Shown here: positions 14,661-21,631 of the stretch, one piece after another | Layout: each line of letters opens with the position of its first letter | Numbering within the stretch: position 1 is the stretch's first letter | Virus record (IMG/VR): IMGVR_UViG_3300012920_003795 | Span: 1-28,176 of that record | Reading direction: 5' to 3' (one strand) | DNA: 28,176 bases | Source of the DNA: a virus | The notes under the pieces: model-generated | Told to the model about the DNA's origin: nothing | What the model saw: the letters and a program-made list of their open reading frames with translations, nothing else | The model's database searches: none | Made by a program: the position numbers and the translations under genes

Positions 14661-15619
14661 TGCATGATGCACTACACAATGTAACTGAGGCGATAGACTT
14701 GGCAAATAAAGTTGAACAACCAGAACCAACTCAAGTTGGATTAGATGGTAAACGTCATATCAAGGCGTTGATCATTACTCTGACTAATAATGGTGAAGCA
14801 ACTGCACAAGCACGTCGATTGATTAAAAGTATTCATGAGACTAAGTCACAGATCAATCCTCTTATCATGGATGCATCTACACCAGAGACCGCAAAAGAAG
14901 GTCTTGCATCTATCACCTACAAAGATTTTAGAAAAGCACCGTGGACATGGCCGATCCAGTCATCGCATGACGGTCTTGATATCAAAACAGGCCTGTACAG
15001 AAAAACGTACAGAGCAAACGATCATCGTAAAGTAATTGCATGTATGGTCTCGCATATGAGAGCATGGCAATACTGTATTGATGTAAACGAACCTATCATG
15101 GTTCTAGAGTCAGATGCAATGTTCTTCCGCAAGTTCAAGTGGGAACAGTTGGTCGATCCAAAACCCATAAAACTAAATGACACTTTCTTTGGTGCGTGGA
15201 GACAAACCAAGGAACTACAAGTACTCCAATGGAGTGAGAAAGAGAAATTTGTAAACCTAGAAAGTAGGATCAACAAAAAACCAGACACAAAATTCACTGG
15301 TGGTATATTAGGTCTCAACTCACCTATCGGTGCTACTCGTAAGTCAAGTGTATTTCACAATGCACTGTTTGGTAAGTACGGGTTCCATAAGGTTCCGTCT
15401 GTAGATCAGATGGGAGACGATCCTTTACCGCAAGGTCTAGCAGGGAACTCTGCATATGTACTCAAACCTTGGGCTGCAAAGAAACTACTAGATAAAGTAG
15501 AAGAAATTGGAATGTGGCCTAATGATGCATTGATGTGTAAACAATTCTTTCCGTGGATGCAAGTCTGCTGGCCGTACTACACTGTATTACAAGGGGGACA
15601 GTCAACAACGACTGGTTAA
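14660..15619 (+). CDS. Glycosyltransferase family 25-like protein
   Basis: A 319-residue protein. The GT25 signature is present: CMVSHMRAWQYCI followed by PIMVLESDAMFF, with S131-H132 and the metal-binding ExD (E150, D152), then GNSAYVLKPWAAKKLL and WPNDALM, matching the LgtB/LpsA type of LPS glycosyltransferase. The first 35 residues have no match to that fold and could be an extension or reflect a later start. GT25 enzymes commonly transfer galactose or similar sugars during LPS outer-core synthesis. It is joined to the sulfotransferase upstream by TAATG. Confidence 0.87.
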   Translation: MHDALHNVTEAIDLANKVEQPEPTQVGLDGKRHIKALIITLTNNGEATAQARRLIKSIHETKSQINPLIMDASTPETAKEGLASITYKDFRKAPWTWPIQSSHDGLDIKTGLYRKTYRANDHRKVIACMVSHMRAWQYCIDVNEPIMVLESDAMFFRKFKWEQLVDPKPIKLNDTFFGAWRQTKELQVLQWSEKEKFVNLESRINKKPDTKFTGGILGLNSPIGATRKSSVFHNALFGKYGFHKVPSVDQMGDDPLPQGLAGNSAYVLKPWAAKKLLDKVEEIGMWPNDALMCKQFFPWMQVCWPYYTVLQGGQSTTTG

Positions 15620-15621
15620 AC

Positions 15622-15798
15622 ATGGGCGAATGGTTATACAAAAAATTAGCACCATATCGTGAGTGGCAAGATACACTACCGTTATGGAAAAGGATACTCG
15701 TAGAATTACTGGGTATTATTATTATCACCTCACCGTTCACACTATTCATTTGGTGGTTGACAGGTGAGACTTATATATTTCTTCCGGTGGCACAATGA
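15622..15798 (+). CDS. Small membrane protein
   Basis: A 58-residue protein starting at the ATG at 15622, two bases after the GT25 stop; the frame is open further upstream, but only inside that gene. A charged N-terminal helix with EWLYKKLAPYREW is followed by one long hydrophobic segment (about residues 25-47, LVELLGIIIITSPFTLFIWW). There is no strong ribosome site, so re-initiation from the GT25 gene is likely. It overlaps the next gene by ATGA. Function unknown; it could be a membrane anchor or a holin-like protein. Confidence 0.6.
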   Translation: MGEWLYKKLAPYREWQDTLPLWKRILVELLGIIIITSPFTLFIWWLTGETYIFLPVAQ

Positions 15799-16037
15799 AA
15801 CATAGAACTAAACTTATTTTAATAACAATATTATTTACCTTGGTCGCACTTTGGCCAATGGATACTCTCGCACACTCTTCATACTGTGATGGATTTTATG
15901 AAGGATATAAAATGGTAAAAGGTGAATTCGTAACACTACCAATATGTCCGATAGAACCAACAACGCCAGTTGGGTCTACTCCGTTCAGAGAAGGGTTTAA
16001 GATGGGTATTAAATGGGCAATGAGGGAAGTTGCGTGA
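15795..16037 (+). CDS. Small secreted or periplasmic protein
   Basis: An 80-residue protein with a clear signal peptide: Lys/Arg start, hydrophobic core near residues 7-20 and a likely cut after TLA at residue 26. The mature part holds two cysteines (C31 and C51) that could form a disulfide, and two similar pieces, DGFYEGYKMVKG and REGFKMGIKW. It is the only predicted periplasmic product within the sugar block. It overlaps the previous gene by ATGA and the next by GTGA, so it is made with the glycosyltransferases. The role is unknown; a superinfection or envelope function is a guess. Confidence 0.65.
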   Translation: MKHRTKLILITILFTLVALWPMDTLAHSSYCDGFYEGYKMVKGEFVTLPICPIEPTTPVGSTPFREGFKMGIKWAMREVA

Positions 16038-16687
16038 AGGCATATGTAATCACAATCAAAGACAATGAGAAGTCTGTAGAGGCAGCTAAACGTTGTATTG
16101 AGTCTGGTAAGAAGTGGGGTGCAGATATTGAAATGTGGACTGCAACAACACCACAAGACGCACCACGTGGAATTGCAAAAAGAAAAGGTTTTGCAGTAGA
16201 AGGATTCGAAGAGGTGTACTCACGTTTCGATAATTGTCTAGCCGCATTTTGTTCACACTATTCTCTCTGGGAACAATGTCTCAAACTGAAACAACCTATC
16301 ACAATCTTTGAACATGATGCAGTAGTGACGGATCAGATTCCTGAGAGACCATTCAAAGGTGTTATGAATATAGGTGCACCAAGTTACGGTAAGTTCAATG
16401 AACCTCAACACTTTGGTGTAGGGCCTTTGACAACCAAAAGATATTTCCCCGGCGCTCATGCGTATCAGATCACACCAGCGGGTGCAAACGAACTTATAAG
16501 TAATGCGAAGATGGGAAAGGCAAGACCCACAGACGTGTATATAAATCTTGACATTTTCCCTTGGTTGCAAGAGTTCTATCCTTTTATCGCAAAAGCAGAT
16601 GATAGTTTTACTACAATTCAGCGAGAAAGGGGATGTTTAGCAAAACACAATTATGGCGATGACTATAAAATTGAGAAGGTGACATGA
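16034..16687 (+). CDS. Glycosyltransferase family 25-like protein
   Basis: About 217 residues from the GTG at 16034, chosen because it overlaps the previous stop as GTGA and follows GAGGGAAG at 16022-16029; an ATG at 16013 would add seven residues but has no ribosome site. MKAYVITIKDNEKS is the usual GT25 first strand. SHYSLWEQCL (S74, H75) and PITIFEHDAVV (E93, D95) repeat the GT25 signature, and GAHAYQITPAGANELI matches the later conserved strand. It is a shorter relative of the protein at 14660. Likely a sugar transferase of the same glycan. Confidence 0.85.
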   Translation: MKAYVITIKDNEKSVEAAKRCIESGKKWGADIEMWTATTPQDAPRGIAKRKGFAVEGFEEVYSRFDNCLAAFCSHYSLWEQCLKLKQPITIFEHDAVVTDQIPERPFKGVMNIGAPSYGKFNEPQHFGVGPLTTKRYFPGAHAYQITPAGANELISNAKMGKARPTDVYINLDIFPWLQEFYPFIAKADDSFTTIQRERGCLAKHNYGDDYKIEKVT

Positions 16688-17373
16688 TAGAAAATCTTTT
16701 CATTACAGGGTGTGACCGCAACACAGAGTGGCAGTTACCTTGGTTCTGGGAAAACTACAGTGAGTACAATGATACTCCATTATTATTTGTAGACTTTGGT
16801 GTATCCGAAGGAACAAAAGAATGGGTCAAGTATCATATCGGTGAATCTATGTTGCTTCCAGAACAAGAATATAATGTCACTGCACAAGAGATGAACAAGA
16901 AGAGTTGGTTCAAGAAACCATCGGCAATGGAATCATCCTGTGGACGTGCAAAGAAAGTCTGTTGGTTAGATACTGACTGTCAAGTGTTTGGTGATATCTC
17001 TGGTATCTTCGATCTCACTGTACCGAATAAAATCTGTATGGTAGAAGATAGACCGTGGACAAAGAGACGTGGTGAGTATGGCACTTGGTACAATTCAGGT
17101 GTTGTATGTTGGGAAGGTAAACCAACTATCCTGAGTGCATGGAAAGAGATGTGTATTACTCAGGGATGGCATGGTGACCAAGAAACTTTATATGCCATGA
17201 TGGGTGGTGATGAGATCATGAAAATGTCAATCATAGAACCATTACCGCATAAATATAATACGTTACGGTTAGATTACACTGATAAGATCGCCGTAAAGAA
17301 TCCCTTGATCGTACATCATACAGGTGACAAGGGAAACAAAGTTATAAAGGAGCAAATCAATAATGTTCAGTAA
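16684..17373 (+). CDS. Glycosyltransferase, GT-A fold (GT8-like)
   Basis: A 229-residue protein. KVCWLDTDCQVFGDISGIFD carries the DxD (D96, D98), WYNSGVVCWEG is the strand after it, HGDQETLYAMM the DQ element and LIVHHTGDKG the His-containing loop near the donor phosphates; together these give the GT8-like order seen at 2427 and 8109. It overlaps the GT25 gene upstream by ATGA and the i-spanin gene downstream by 11 bases. It closes the main glycan block. Confidence 0.83.
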   Translation: MIENLFITGCDRNTEWQLPWFWENYSEYNDTPLLFVDFGVSEGTKEWVKYHIGESMLLPEQEYNVTAQEMNKKSWFKKPSAMESSCGRAKKVCWLDTDCQVFGDISGIFDLTVPNKICMVEDRPWTKRRGEYGTWYNSGVVCWEGKPTILSAWKEMCITQGWHGDQETLYAMMGGDEIMKMSIIEPLPHKYNTLRLDYTDKIAVKNPLIVHHTGDKGNKVIKEQINNVQ

Positions 17374-17767
17374 AATGTTACTAGGCGTTGTAGCTGCGAT
17401 GGGAGTGACCGGATACCTATACTATATGGCATCCGAAAGCAAGATCGCTAGTATGAACGCACAACTGCAAACTCAAGCAGGAGTTATTACTGCGTTTGAG
17501 ACTAGACAAGCAGAACAAGTGAGAACCATCGAAGCACTTGAGGGAAACCTAAAAAAGACTACGGAAGCACTGCAAACGCAGAACGCACGTAATCAAGAGA
17601 TCGAAGGTGAGATGCAGAGATATCTGAATATTTTTGCAAGACATGATTTATCTAAACTGGCAGCCGCAAAGCCGGGACTGATCCAGACACGAATTAATAA
17701 GGGGACGAAAGATGTATTCGACACAATTGAAAACGATTCTGTTGTTATCGACTCTGTTGATGACTAG
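17363..17767 (+). CDS. Rz-like inner-membrane spanin subunit
   Basis: A 134-residue protein with one N-terminal hydrophobic segment (about residues 5-22) and a long coiled coil (about 25-92) rich in Gln, Glu and Ala, the layout of i-spanins, which sit in the inner membrane and reach across the periplasm. AAGGAG at 17347-17352 precedes the ATG. The next gene, a lipoprotein, starts inside this gene in another frame, the classic Rz/Rz1 arrangement. Together they would fuse the inner and outer membranes in the last lysis step. Spanins share little sequence, so the call rests on architecture. Confidence 0.75.
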   Translation: MFSKMLLGVVAAMGVTGYLYYMASESKIASMNAQLQTQAGVITAFETRQAEQVRTIEALEGNLKKTTEALQTQNARNQEIEGEMQRYLNIFARHDLSKLAAAKPGLIQTRINKGTKDVFDTIENDSVVIDSVDD

Positions 17768-18137
17768 TGCTTGTTCGATTTTACCGTTCAACCAGAAACC
17801 ACCAGCACCAATCCCTGTAGAGATAAAAACAGTTGAGGTACAGATTCCGATTACGCATCCTACGATGCCTCGTGCAATCGATCTCAAAGAACCGCAGTGG
17901 TATGTAGTATCTGATAAAAATATAGATACTTTCTTGGAAGATATTCGCAAACAGAATGCGGGTGGAATTGTCTTTGTGGCAATGTCAGTAGGTGACTACG
18001 AACTCATGTCATATAACATGCAAGAGATTCGTCGTTATGTTAACCAGTTGAAAGAGGTTGTGATATACTATCGCACCATCAACACCAAGGAAGAGGAAGA
18101 AGTAGTAGATGAGAACGCAAATACTGAAGAGTCTTAA
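17712..18137 (+). CDS. Rz1-like outer-membrane lipoprotein spanin
   Basis: A 141-residue protein with a lipoprotein signal: hydrophobic residues 8-17 and the lipobox MTSAC ending at Cys21. Right after the Cys comes a Pro-rich stretch (PFNQKPPAPIPVEI), as in o-spanins. AAGGGG at 17699-17704 lies about 7 bases before the ATG. The first 56 bases lie inside the i-spanin gene in a different frame. The mature part is longer than classical Rz1 and ends in an acidic tail, so it may do more than bridge to Rz. A plain outer-membrane lipoprotein is the alternative. Confidence 0.75.
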   Translation: MYSTQLKTILLLSTLLMTSACSILPFNQKPPAPIPVEIKTVEVQIPITHPTMPRAIDLKEPQWYVVSDKNIDTFLEDIRKQNAGGIVFVAMSVGDYELMSYNMQEIRRYVNQLKEVVIYYRTINTKEEEEVVDENANTEES

Positions 18138-18312
18138 GGCACAGGCAGAAGGCCAAATTGAAGTCCATAAGACTAACGTAGAAGTTTATTTAAAGTTTCC
18201 TGTGGGTGTCGGAGAACATTCTGATATTCTAGAAACTATTAGTAAAGAATTGGCACAGATCGCTGAACTAGAAGATCAGTTATTCGTGCTGGAGAAGCAT
18301 TTCGATGCATGA
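18109..18312 (+). CDS. Conserved small phage protein
   Basis: A 67-residue helical protein starting MRTQILKSLKAQAEGQIEVH. The ATG at 18109 lies within the end of the lipoprotein gene (29 bases shared). I recall similar proteins, with the same KAQAxxxIExHxxNVE pattern and central VGVxEHxD, in marine T4-like phages, where no function is known. No membrane segment or cysteine. It overlaps the nuclease gene start by 8 bases. Confidence 0.7.
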   Translation: MRTQILKSLKAQAEGQIEVHKTNVEVYLKFPVGVGEHSDILETISKELAQIAELEDQLFVLEKHFDA

Positions 18313-18733
18313 GTACCGTTGTAAAATTGTACGGGTTGTCGATGGCGACACCGTGGACGTGGACATTGATTTAGGCTTTGGTGTATGGATGCACAAAGAA
18401 CGTGTACGCCTATTAGGCATAGACACACCTGAATCTAGAACAAGAGACAAAGTAGAAAAAGTCTTTGGTCTCTATGCAAAGGAGTTTCTAAAAGATGCTC
18501 TGGGTAAAGAATCTATACTCAAAACTTTTAAGGATAAGGCAGGAAAGTTTGGTCGTATCCTTGGAGAGTTTATTGTTTACGATCCTGATACTGATTCACA
18601 TCGATCTGTTAATCAAATAATGATTGACAAACACATCGGAGTAAGGTATCATGGTCAGTCTAAAAATGATATTGAGGATGAACACCTTCGTAACAGAGAA
18701 GTGTTATTGGAGAACGGAACTATAAAATTATGA
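18305..18733 (+). CDS. Thermonuclease-like (SNase) endonuclease
   Basis: A 142-residue protein of the staphylococcal nuclease family. VVDGDTVDVDIDLG carries the calcium-binding Asp, RVRLLGIDTPES provides R35, D40, T41 and E43, and GKFGRILGEF provides the second catalytic Arg (R84), so all catalytic residues are present. There is no signal peptide, so it acts inside the cell. A role in host DNA breakdown or in DNA processing is plausible. It overlaps the next gene by ATGA. Confidence 0.92.
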   Translation: MHEYRCKIVRVVDGDTVDVDIDLGFGVWMHKERVRLLGIDTPESRTRDKVEKVFGLYAKEFLKDALGKESILKTFKDKAGKFGRILGEFIVYDPDTDSHRSVNQIMIDKHIGVRYHGQSKNDIEDEHLRNREVLLENGTIKL

Positions 18734-19359
18734 GAGTGAATGTTTTGGGAAATGGCCCTAGTAACTTTATGTTTAAAAGAGGTACTAAGGGAAAACTTTT
18801 GGTATGTAACATGCCACCTTTTGAACTGAATAACAAAGAGGTTCATGCTTCCTGTATGGTTGACTTCAAAATGATGAAGGCACTTCAAGAAGGTATAGTC
18901 AGACTTGATATGTATGACTGGGTACTTGGTGCGAGACCAAGAAAGTGGATGGAAATGATGCCAAATTTTTATCTAAAATATTCTCAAAACATAAGGGATT
19001 TTCATCAACATATCCCTAAATATGCTCAGCTGCCCGGCCAATCCGAAGGTCAAGCAGCGACTAATTATTCGTGTGGTCATATGGCAGTTGACTACGCCTG
19101 TAGAAAGATGAATGCGGATGAAGTACATCTTTACGGGTTTGATTCTATATTTGAATTAGATTTGGCTAGTAGTACAGATTTAATTCTAGAGAGTGATCGG
19201 ACTACGCAAAATACGTACCGTCTCGCAAATAACTGGCGTCCTATATTCACTATGATGTTTCAAGAGTTTAAGGATGTTCAGTTCTATATTCATCACGGGC
19301 ATGACAATGCTAAAATTAAACTGCCTAAAAACGTTACGATAATTAAAGGGGGAAAGTAA
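18730..19359 (+). CDS. Conserved phage protein with sialyltransferase-like (GT42) pattern
   Basis: A 209-residue protein. It starts with MRVNVLGNGPSNFMF, and the VxGNGPS turn is the hallmark of bacterial GT42 sialyltransferases such as Cst-II. The later SCGHMAVDYACRKM followed by EVHLYGFDSIF (136-141) parallels the GT42 block in which a Gly/Ser-rich helix leads to a GxD strand, and a His-rich YIHHGHDNAK lies near 187-195 where GT42 has its catalytic His. I recall homologues in marine T4-like phages annotated as hypothetical. The similarity is by pattern only. If correct it would extend the glycan set beyond the spanin genes. Confidence 0.55.
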   Translation: MRVNVLGNGPSNFMFKRGTKGKLLVCNMPPFELNNKEVHASCMVDFKMMKALQEGIVRLDMYDWVLGARPRKWMEMMPNFYLKYSQNIRDFHQHIPKYAQLPGQSEGQAATNYSCGHMAVDYACRKMNADEVHLYGFDSIFELDLASSTDLILESDRTTQNTYRLANNWRPIFTMMFQEFKDVQFYIHHGHDNAKIKLPKNVTIIKGGK

Positions 19360-19360
19360 C

Positions 19361-19483
19361 ATGTGGAATAAAATTAAACAATATCCATTAGAAGTCTGGG
19401 AAGATTTTAAATCTGTCTGGAACGTTTATCCAGCCGTACTTGTATGGTCTGGTGTCCTTGTGTTGATTGCTCTATTTGTATAA
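19361..19483 (+). CDS. 40-residue membrane protein
   Basis: A short frame of 40 codons from ATG 19361 to TAA 19483. A strong AGGGGG ribosome site at 19348-19353 sits 7 bases upstream. The first 24 residues (beginning MWNKIKQYPLEVWEDF) are amphipathic and the rest (VLVWSGVLVLIALFV) form one membrane helix. Its stop codon lies inside the late promoter box at 19479. Function unknown. Confidence 0.65.
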   Translation: MWNKIKQYPLEVWEDFKSVWNVYPAVLVWSGVLVLIALFV

Positions 19484-19486
19484 ATA
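19479..19486 (+). promoter_or_regulatory. T4-type late promoter (TATAAATA)
   Basis: An exact TATAAATA, again followed by ATAG, 25 bases before the ATG at 19512. It overlaps the stop codon of the small membrane gene. The same 12 bases occur at 9657. Confidence 0.75.
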
Positions 19487-19511
19487 ATAGAAAACAATCA
19501 GCGGACAATTC

Positions 19512-20423
19512 ATGAAATCCTTTAACTCGTTTTTAAACGAAGAAATCCAACTTGCAGAAGAACAAGCTGAAATCCTTATGGAGAAACTTATCACCTTTGG
19601 TGGTAAGGCGTATCCTAAGTATGGACACATTGTTCTCATGGCAGGTGGAGCCGGTTCCGGTAAGGGTTTCATCCTTTCAAATCTTGTAGGGGTTGAAGGT
19701 AAAGTCTTTGATGTTGATGAACTAAAAGCATTGGCATCAAGGACTCCTACTATCAAAAAAAGAATTAAAGATGAATTAGGTGTTGACATGGAGAACCTTG
19801 CCAACAATCTAAAAGACCCTAAGAACGTAGAACAACTCCATGACATTATTGCGAATGTCCTACGTGTAGATAAAAGAAAAGAACAAGCATTCTATCGTGG
19901 TGTCCTAGCCGCTCCCGCAGATAGAAAACCAAATATCATCTTCGATATGACACTCAAGTCTCTAGACAAACTAGAGAAGATCGCACGTGATGCCTCTATG
20001 TTAGGTTATGATAAAAAGAACGTGCATATTGTTTGGGTAGTCAACGATATCGAAGTTGCAAAACAACAGAACCAGAAACGTGCACGTACAGTGCCTTCTG
20101 AGATTCTGGTCAATACTCACCGTGGTGCCGCTAACACTATGGGTGACATCATCAACATGGGTTCTAAACTACGTAGATACATGGATGGGGATATCGTATT
20201 CGCATTCAATAAAGTTGGCGTAGATGCAACTCTACAGAAAGGTTCTGGTGCTGGTAGAAAGATCGGTATGAGAGGTAAGACCAGTGGTGGTATAGCTCTT
20301 AAAGATGCGAACTACTTCTATGTGAAACGTGCTGGTAAGAATCCTACAAGTGTAGATAAGTTAGATAAAGAAATCCGCATGAAGATCAAGTCATACGTTC
20401 CGAAGAACGTAGACTGGAACTAG
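19512..20423 (+). CDS. P-loop kinase (zeta-toxin-like) with capsid-targeting N-terminus
   Basis: A 303-residue protein. HIVLMAGGAGSGKGF (about 39-53) holds a Walker A loop, and FDVDELK near 66-72 resembles the substrate Asp region of zeta-toxin or polynucleotide-kinase-like enzymes; IIFDMTLKS and VHIVWVVNDIEVAKQQNQKR give later core strands and an Arg-rich lid. The first ten residues, MKSFNSFLNE, closely match the T4 capsid-targeting sequence (MKTYQEFIAE in internal proteins) with an L-x-E cut site for the prohead protease. This and the late promoter 25 bases upstream suggest that the enzyme is packed in the head and injected. The target of phosphorylation is unknown. Its stop overlaps that of the opposite gene. 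Confidence 0.78.
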   Translation: MKSFNSFLNEEIQLAEEQAEILMEKLITFGGKAYPKYGHIVLMAGGAGSGKGFILSNLVGVEGKVFDVDELKALASRTPTIKKRIKDELGVDMENLANNLKDPKNVEQLHDIIANVLRVDKRKEQAFYRGVLAAPADRKPNIIFDMTLKSLDKLEKIARDASMLGYDKKNVHIVWVVNDIEVAKQQNQKRARTVPSEILVNTHRGAANTMGDIINMGSKLRRYMDGDIVFAFNKVGVDATLQKGSGAGRKIGMRGKTSGGIALKDANYFYVKRAGKNPTSVDKLDKEIRMKIKSYVPKNVDWN

Positions 20424-21280
20424 AACCACTTAATAAGATTTTCCCAAGCTGAGAACTGTACTTCTCTTCCTGTAGTAACTTCCTGATCCCACTCTGCACG
20501 TGTAGAGAATGCTTTCTGCACTAGAGGTTCTGGGTTTTTACAGTTATGTCTATCAACATATCTCAATGGATCATCTTGTCCATAATTATAAAAGAGATCG
20601 ATAATAGGTACTTCAGGCCCTAAACAATAAGGTTGGAAGTTTTGTCTGATATTCCAAGTATTAAATGTAGTACTATCGTATTTCTTTGGTACATGACCTA
20701 AGACCACCGCATCAAAGTTGACAGCAGGACTGGTCATAGTCCAAGAACTTGTACCGTGTTTGTATTGTTTGTTTGTATCTAAGTAAGGGATTTCCCATTC
20801 GTCATACAAGTGATGAATACATCCTTGATGTCTAGACTCAGGCGGTCTTGCGACAGTTAGGTTGAATTCATATCCGTACTCTTTATGGAAGATAGGTAAG
20901 AACTGAAAAGAGACTTCTGGTTTCATTACTTTTGAAACATTTCTATTTTCGTACTGCACTCTTTCATTAACTTCTTCAGTTGGTACTAACCAGTCTAACA
21001 TTTTACCCTGATCATAATATCCTACGAATAGGACATTCTTATATCCAGCAGCTGCAATCATATTCAACGTTAGAGGACAACGAACAAACGGAGTGTTCAT
21101 TCCGTTTACGTTTTCGTCTTGAAAAGTGAGATTAGACTCGTGGTCTTCTCTATAATCTTTGATGCGTCCTACGAGTGTACCCATAAAATGATCTTTGACG
21201 CCGTTGTCAACCATCTTGCCTTTTGCAATACCGTTGTCGGATGTTGCAACGATGAACTCAGAGTTTTTGTTATATAACAT
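20420..21280 (-). CDS. Hypothetical phage protein, minus strand
   Basis: A 286-residue soluble protein on the minus strand, beginning MLYNKNSEFIVATSDNGIAK, with AAGGGA a few bases before its ATG. It contains many aromatic residues, scattered Cys and His, and a segment MIAAAGYKNVLFVGYYDQ that looks like a Rossmann-type helix and strand, but no catalytic motif I can name. It lies two bases downstream of the 87-residue minus gene and should share its promoter. Its stop overlaps that of the converging kinase in a CTAG, leaving no room for a terminator. Function unknown. Confidence 0.75.
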   Translation of the reverse strand: MLYNKNSEFIVATSDNGIAKGKMVDNGVKDHFMGTLVGRIKDYREDHESNLTFQDENVNGMNTPFVRCPLTLNMIAAAGYKNVLFVGYYDQGKMLDWLVPTEEVNERVQYENRNVSKVMKPEVSFQFLPIFHKEYGYEFNLTVARPPESRHQGCIHHLYDEWEIPYLDTNKQYKHGTSSWTMTSPAVNFDAVVLGHVPKKYDSTTFNTWNIRQNFQPYCLGPEVPIIDLFYNYGQDDPLRYVDRHNCKNPEPLVQKAFSTRAEWDQEVTTGREVQFSAWENLIKWF

Positions 21281-21282
21281 GG

Positions 21283-21546
21283 TTATCCCTTGTAAATGTT
21301 CTGTATATGGTCTTCAAACTGTTCAATCTTTTCCAGTCTGTTAGGCCATAGTATATATTCTTTCTCAGGGTTTCTCTTGAGGTTGTTCAATAACGGTGAA
21401 ATTGCATTGTACAACTTGTCAAGTTTTTCCTGAGTCGATATTACCGCAGTTGTATTCAACTGATTGGTTTGTTGTGCCTGTTGCACTACTTCGAGTTCAT
21501 CTTCATTTGCGAAGGTAAACCCGAAATCGAATAATTCTTCACTCAT
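21283..21546 (-). CDS. Conserved T4-like marine phage protein
   Basis: An 87-residue acidic protein on the minus strand. It begins MSEELFDFGFTFANEDELE and contains TQEKLDKLYNAISPLLNNL and EYILWPNRLEKIEQF, a pattern I recall from a small conserved family in marine T4-like phages, without known function. AAGGA sits about 8 bases before the start on that strand, and a late TATAAATA box lies 39 bases upstream. It is the first gene of the two-gene minus-strand unit. The C-terminal helix suggests a protein-binding or structural role. Confidence 0.8.
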   Translation of the reverse strand: MSEELFDFGFTFANEDELEVVQQAQQTNQLNTTAVISTQEKLDKLYNAISPLLNNLKRNPEKEYILWPNRLEKIEQFEDHIQNIYKG

Positions 21547-21585
21547 ATTTATAATCCTTGGTTTGAAAAAAAGTTACCTTTTTTC

Positions 21586-21593
21586 TATTTATA
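21586..21593 (-). promoter_or_regulatory. T4-type late promoter on minus strand
   Basis: TATTTATA on the + strand reads TATAAATA on the minus strand, 39 bases before the ATG whose first base is 21546. This leaves a leader of about 30 bases with AAGGA. It would drive the two minus-strand genes late. Confidence 0.75.
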
Positions 21594-21596
21594 CGC

Positions 21597-21630
21597 TTGC
21601 CTTTTCCTAAAATAGCTGGTAGCCTATACT
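21597..21630 (+). promoter_or_regulatory. Possible host-type promoter with poor spacing
   Basis: TTGCCT at 21597-21602 in the shared ACGCTTGCC context, and TATACT at 21625-21630, but the spacer is 22 bases, longer than normal. At 17 bases only TAGCCT is found. The ATG of the next gene follows TATACT by one base. Confidence 0.35.
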
Positions 21631-21631
21631 T

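Noticed and set aside
16540-16549. TATAAATC inside the GT25-like gene
   Set aside because: Mismatch to the late box and located within coding sequence with no start suitably placed downstream.
21565-21585. A-rich and T-rich halves around GTTACC as a hairpin terminator in the divergent gap
   Set aside because: Almost only A-T pairs, and it lies in the leader of the minus-strand genes, where a terminator would make little sense.
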